Part shown: one piece after another, positions 58,943 to 64,000 of the stretch
How the letters are laid out: each line of letters begins with the position of its first letter
Numbering within the stretch: the stretch's first letter is position 1
DNA from: Ceratotherium simum simum
Lineage: Eukaryota > Chordata > Mammalia > Perissodactyla > Rhinocerotidae
DNA: 64,000 nt
Reading direction: 5' to 3'
Assembly (NCBI RefSeq): GCF_000283155.1
Contig: NW_004454175.1
Coordinates: forward strand, 1,736,730-1,800,729
Position numbers and translations under genes: made by a program
Notes under the pieces: model-generated
Databases searched by the model: none
What the model was told of the DNA's origin: nothing
What the model saw: the letters and a program-made list of their open reading frames with translations, nothing else

Positions 58943-59479
58943 TATCTTATAATGTAAACTACGGGCATTTCAAAGTACCTCTTTAATTATCGATTGAAAA
59001 TCTATTTTAAAATCTGACTTGGTGAAGGTCTTCTTTGATCACATCTATAACGCACTGTTATTAAAAGAGGGCAAGTGAGAGATGCTTTTAAGACTCCCCG
59101 GGGCACTGGCTGCCCGGACAGCAGCAAGAAGATGACTTTGAAATTGCTCCTTCTCCAAACCAAGGATCCTGAGAGCTGAGGACACGCCAGGTCCCCAGAA
59201 CGCAGTTTTCTGTTTGGATTACAGTTTTTGGAACTTGCTAGCAAGTTCCTGCTTGACAGTGTTTCTCCTTAGTTCTTTGTTCCAAGCTCCATCTTTGCCT
59301 TTCCATTGCAGACTAGACCTGCTCCTAACCCTTGTGCCTCTTTCTTCAGTCTCTGGCTGAGACACACAAACCGGGCCCGCAGGTGTATCAGAAGCACGGG
59401 CATCAAATGGCATTCAGTGCAGTAAATTTTCCTCTTCGGCAGTGCTCCCAATCTAAATCATTAGAATAGTTTGTCTTCT

Positions 59480-59705
59480 TTTTTTTTTTTTTTTTTTTTA
59501 TAATTTTATTTATTTATTTATTTTTCCCCCAAAGCCCCAGTAGATAGTTGTATGTCACAGTTGCACATCCTTCTAGTTGCTGTACGTGGGACGCGGCCTC
59601 AGCGTGGCCAGAGAAGCGGTGCATAGGTGCACGCCTGGGATCCGAACCCGGGCCGCCAGCAGTGGAGCGCACGCACTCAACCGCTAAGCCACGGGGCCGG
59701 CCCCC
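59480..59705 (-). mobile_element. ERE-type SINE, class B
   Basis: Reverse-oriented class B copy with a poly-T/(ATTT)n tail. The TSD is fuzzy (gaatagtttg / gaataggttt). Confidence 0.9.
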
Positions 59706-59744
59706 TGAATAGGTTTTTGATGCACAGTTTAGAAACTGATTTGG

Positions 59745-59885
59745 TCCACCTTCTCTATTTTACAGATGAAGGAACAAGTGATTTGAAACAGGTCATTTAC
59801 ATGAATTGCTCAAGGTTACACAGAGATCTAAGGGCAGAGTACAATCTAGAACTCCTGCTATTTAGACCTGTTAATACAGTTTCCA
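59745..59885 (-). repeat. MIR fragment
   Basis: Reversed MIR words 'attttacagatgaaggaac', 'attgctcaaggttacacag' and 'agaactcctgctatttagac'. Confidence 0.6.
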
Positions 59886-60060
59886 AATAGCCAAAAGCAT
59901 TAGACCTATTAACACAAAGGCACAATTAAATCATAATGCGTATGTTAAACGGTGTGATGTATCATTTCTACTCTTCAGAAGGTACTCTCAGGCTTTGAAT
60001 TTTCTGGCACATTTGACGTGACGTACCATATTGGGCCCTATATTACTATTGAAAGTTAAA

Positions 60061-60798
60061 AATTATTTTCTTGATTTTTATTATTTGAAACAAACAATGC
60101 ACAGAGTTTAGAATCTATGTATGATAGGTTCTTCTATCTGCTTATCTATATGTGCCCAAGCACTTGGTACCATGGTTCAGTTTCTTTCACATTAGTTTTT
60201 CCTCTTTAAGAGTACGAAAGATGGAATAAGGAAAATAAAAACCAGAATGGCTTGGCATGCAGAAAGAGGAACCAAGAAGGGTCAGAAGGGTAGACGTTTG
60301 AGATGCTGGACCTGTGTGCTGATGGCTCTGTTCCACCGATTCAGCTGAAGGAGTGTATTTGAAGTGGCATAATAATTAGGCTCAAAAATTTACCCTCAGT
60401 GTGCCCTTCAAAGTAAAAGTTTGCGTTGAACCTTGGGGCAATTCATTTCGATGATTTTTAGACCTCTGTTGAATGCAGCTGCGGATGAGAAATCTCAAGA
60501 GAGCTGGTTTTCTCCCCTTTGAGAGCTAGTGCTGCATATTTTCTGATTAATCAGTGTTGGTGAAAGCAACTTCTCTTTAAATTTCATACCAGTTATTTAT
60601 TCTTTATGATTAAACCATTACTTTCAAAACCACAGAGTAAAACTCTAATTACGCCTCATTTTTCTGAACTTACATATTTCTTAAAAACATTATTATTATA
60701 AGAGATATTATCTGTAGACAGAAATTTAAAGTTATCATACATAGATTTTAAACTCTGTGTATTGTTTGTTTCAAATATTGAAAACCAGGAAAATGATA
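60061..60798. repeat. Long inverted repeat (66-bp arms, 606-bp spacer)
   Basis: The arm at 60061-60126 and the reverse complement of 60733-60798 align without gaps at 58 of 66 bases. The inner 45 bases differ at only two positions. Six of eight differences are transitions, as expected from decay of once-identical arms. The core shared word is gaaacaaacaat. The spacer is unique A+T-rich sequence. It could be the ends of an old DNA transposon, an inverted duplication or a conserved structured element. Confidence 0.85.
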
Positions 60799-63195
60799 AT
60801 CACATTGCAGAATTAAAATGCAGATAATTTTCACTTCTTTCATTAAATATTTTTCTTCCTTATTTGTGGATGAGTTTTGCAATTAATATGTTTGATTCAG
60901 ATGAAATAAAGGTTTGGCTGCTACTCTTTGAGAGCAAAGTTAACATATAATCTTATATATAACAGACACTCGGTGCTGTCAATCAAAAAGACCTTAAATA
61001 TTTTTAAGGGAGATGGATTTAAACAAACAGCCACTTGCTGACACTTAAGATAAGCACTTTACAAGTGTCTGTGCGAGTGTAATGTTATGTTCTGGCATGG
61101 AGCCAGAATGTTTTATTTTCTTACCAACATTTTATTTCCCTTAACTCTAAAAGAAGTGACAGGTTATTTTGTCTGTAATGGTGGTTATTTTCAACTTCAA
61201 AAACTTTTCTGTGATCTTAAAACCTTATAATTTGTTCACAGTTACAAGTTAATACAGGCACTGAGCAGCATCTGTATGTAATTTTAGCTGAGAGATATAG
61301 TGGGAACTTTTAGTCCTTCCAAACTTATTTCATTAGACATGCATTGTCTAGAACAGTCTGCTGTAAGTGGAGTGCTGAGTTAGCTTAAGTCCAATCTGTT
61401 GTTGGAAATGTGGACATTTATGCATCTTTTGGGGGTCTTAGTGGCATCCCACATCAGTCTGGTTCTCTGTTATATGGAGAACTGGCAAGGAGTGAAGAAA
61501 GAAGGAAAGATTTGTCCAAGAGCTCCTTAACCCAGGCTGTGTAGCAGTGTTTTCTCATCTGCTACACTACTTAAGTCGGAAGAAAATCACACCTCTCCTT
61601 TGACACTACACCTTTTCAATTATTCCTTTGCTGGGTGTAGCCATGATATTCCCTCTTTGGTCTGCCCTTCCCAGTGACTGGCCCCCTCTAGCTTCTCTCC
61701 TCTTCTCTCTCTTTCAGGCATTTCCTTGCAGCATGCCTGTGGTTTTCTGGAGATGCAGGACTTAATACAAAGTAGTCTGAGGAGAGAAAAACATAAGTAT
61801 TATGGGCAGGCTCCTCAAATCACTCAGAGACTAGTCCTGTCTTCACGTAAGAAATAAATCATGGGTAGTCCTGGATATCTTGTTGAAGGGAGGGGTAGAA
61901 AACTTCAAAATGAAAACAAAAGGAGTTTCTTTGAAAAGAAGGGAAAGAAGAAAAAAGAGTCAATTTGGTGTTTTGTTTAAGTCTCAATTATTAAGAAAAT
62001 GTATGGAGTTAGCAGGCATCAAACTTTGAAATAAAGTTGGAGACAGTCTATCATTGATGTGATCTTAACGATACAAGTGGGCAATGTCAATTTAAAGATT
62101 ATAAGTTGGAGAGAAATGATGGGAAGTGTATGCATTTTTCGAAAGTATCTGCCTTATTATATCCAGTTTTCATATTTGCAATTGTGCCAAACTGTGAAAA
62201 AAATGATTAAAGCAAGTCTTACCTGATACATTATTAGACAAATTGATTAGGTAAAACTTCGGATGGAGTAGCTTCTTTGTAGAAGTCTAAAGGTGCATCT
62301 TTGTCACTGAAAAACAAAACCAGGGACTCTGCTCGTTATTTTCCATCCAAGATTCTTGCCGACTGGCAATAGGGACAGAGACTGGGGTGCTTTGTGGTGG
62401 CAGCAGAGGGCCGGCAGTGACAAATATATAACAATGCCTCTGTTATCTGTTTCCAATTCTTGCAGCATGGAGCTGGTATCCAGAAAATTTGCCGCCTTGA
62501 ATAATTCAACTTTCAAATCTGTTGGTGGTTCATGACAATTGTGATTTAGTTTTCTTTAACATTTTATTTTTTGCCTAGTTTTCATCCCTAGCGTTTTCTC
62601 CCCCCTCTGCCTTAAGTTCTTTGATTTTAAGGATCAGAGTGGTGATCTCCTTTAGAGATATTAAGCAAGACTATCTAGTCAGAAACAGGATACACAAAGA
62701 AGGATATATGAGAAAAATCAAAAACAACTTCTAAAATAAGGAGAAAGCCTGAATTTTACAAAGCTTTATGATTTTATAATGACTCTCTTACCCCCCTCTA
62801 ATGTTCTAGGAGAGCTTTAGAGCTCACTTCTTGCCCAGAATCTTCTTTGTAGATAATAAGTTTGACATGCTTTAAATATTTACAGTGGGTCTCCGGAGTG
62901 TTACAGAAAACAATGCAGCTTCTAGCATATGGACTATGAGGCTAGAATCTTCATTAGTGTCACATATGGTGATAGAATGGAAATAAACAGTCTAAAATAG
63001 GCAAGCCTGGCGGGGCTGGATCAGCTAAATGATGATAAACATTCACGTGCCTTCCCAATGTGTGTTCTATTATATATGTTTGTGTTTTCTTCAGATTTAA
63101 CAAAATAATTTTTGTTTAAACAGCATGAAAATGTTAATAAAAAAATGTAAACTGAGAAGTATAATTACTACCTTCCTAATAAAACTTTTATTTTC

Positions 63196-63278
63196 TTTCT
63201 CTGCTTCTCTCTCTCTGTCTCTGTCTCTCTCTCTGTGTCTCTGTCTCTCTCTCTCTCAGACACACACACACACACACC
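63196..63278. repeat. Microsatellite (TCTCTG)n then (CA)n
   Basis: A run of TCTC/TGTCTC units is followed by nine or so CA units. Plain simple repeat. Confidence 0.9.
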
Positions 63279-64000
63279 CCTAAGCTTGTCTTTGCTGGCC
63301 TTAATTCTCTCCTCCTTCAAACCAGCTTTCTCCACATGACAGGGAACATGGAACATGGCTGGGAGCAGCTGCTCCACTGTTGTACACATGATAGCTTCAT
63401 GACTCTGAGGAAAGACAGGGTTTCTCTCGCTCTGCTTCGATATATAACACTTCCGTGGACAATGTTGATTAACCAAGTCTGAGTCTTATGCCAATCCTTC
63501 ACCCCAATCCCTGTTCTTAAAACAATGGGACCCTTTGAATGGCGAGCCTGGTTCATGCGCCCATGAGTGGCAGCCTCACTAGTGTCAAAAAGTTAGGGAG
63601 GAAGATCAGTTCCCCAAAAGAGGAGTTCGTATTTACTAGAGGAGGGAGAAAGGGGCATGCTTAGTAGACAAAGATAGAGATGTCTACTAAATGAAAAATT
63701 AAGCATATAGTGAGAATTGCCAGATATGCTGTTTTGCAAGAACTGGTTATGAAATCTACAGAAGATGACAATGTGTTTATTATCTATTCAGTAGACATTT
63801 ATTAAGTGTCTACAACGGTAACCCTTGACATGCAGTTTCTCCTGTGCTGTGATATAGGAGTGAGAAACTCATCCAAGCCTGGTGGAGCGGTTTACACAGG
63901 CTTCTTGTGACATGTAGAGTGTCCCCCTGCATTCACAAGAGGTTGTTTCTGTAATTCTGAATTAATTCTGTATTTTGGCAGAGGCCACTGCTGCTGACAC

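Larger units (their letters stand above)
59886..64000. other. SINE-free unique intergenic sequence
   Basis: No ERE-type SINE in the last 4.1 kb. It includes the inverted repeat at 60061-60798 and the microsatellite near 63.2 kb; the rest is unrecognised and A+T-rich, with the look of conserved non-coding DNA. Confidence 0.4.

Noticed and set aside
62180..62240. A CAG|GTAAGAC donor-like word on the minus strand at about 62217-62226
   Set aside because: No convincing acceptor or coding content in the roughly 200 bases upstream of it. Human ATF2 ends much further from CHN1 than this, so there is no gene to attach it to.
63196..63278. A periodic array that could look like short spaced repeats
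   Set aside because: It is a plain TCTCTG/CA microsatellite. There are no spacers, and CRISPR arrays are not expected in a mammalian genome.

Overview
This is mammalian nuclear DNA, almost certainly from an odd-toed ungulate (Perissodactyla). The main evidence is about 29 copies of tRNA-derived SINEs of the equine repetitive element (ERE) class, many with intact CpGs and clear target-site duplications (TSDs). One short type has the body motif 'acatacagcaactagaagg', followed by 'tactggggctttgggg'. As I remember it, that differs from the usual horse ERE3 body, so rhinoceros or tapir seems likelier than horse. This is inference.

One gene is supported. At 33445-33463 on the minus strand, inside a CpG island, a start codon in a strong Kozak context reads MALTLF plus one base and then a GTAAGT donor. 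This matches the amino terminus of alpha2-chimaerin (CHN1), whose next residue is D (GAT, which needs that leading G). CHN1 is a RacGAP with SH2 and C1 domains that acts in axon guidance. On this reading, 1-33444 is the beginning of CHN1 intron 1, about 33500-33950 is the 5' leader, and 34150-64000 is upstream intergenic DNA. In human that interval lies between CHN1 and ATF2. I did not find exon 2 of CHN1 in the window.

The promoter region (about 33200-34140) holds a CGG trinucleotide tract, a YY1-type AAGATGGCG element in sense with the transcript, an RFX X-box-like palindrome and two upstream ORFs. A 100-base assembly gap starts 14 bases inside the intron. A second gap of about 100 bases lies at 19013-19113.

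The rest is repeats and unique non-coding sequence: ERE-type SINEs in three structural classes, MIR, L2 and old L1 fragments, MaLR and other LTRs, hAT-type elements and a Tigger. The most notable unexplained items are a strong splice-site pair 5.2 kb inside intron 1 (28226-28282, minus), a 66-bp inverted repeat with a 606-bp spacer at 60061-60798, chimeric SINEs and a SINE dimer flanked by one TSD, a CTCF-like site at 15766-15779, and a small CpG-rich patch near 56.5 kb. I see no operon-like, CRISPR-like or otherwise novel multi-gene system. Repeat family names are from memory of consensus sequences and boundaries are good to about 10-20 bases unless a TSD is cited.
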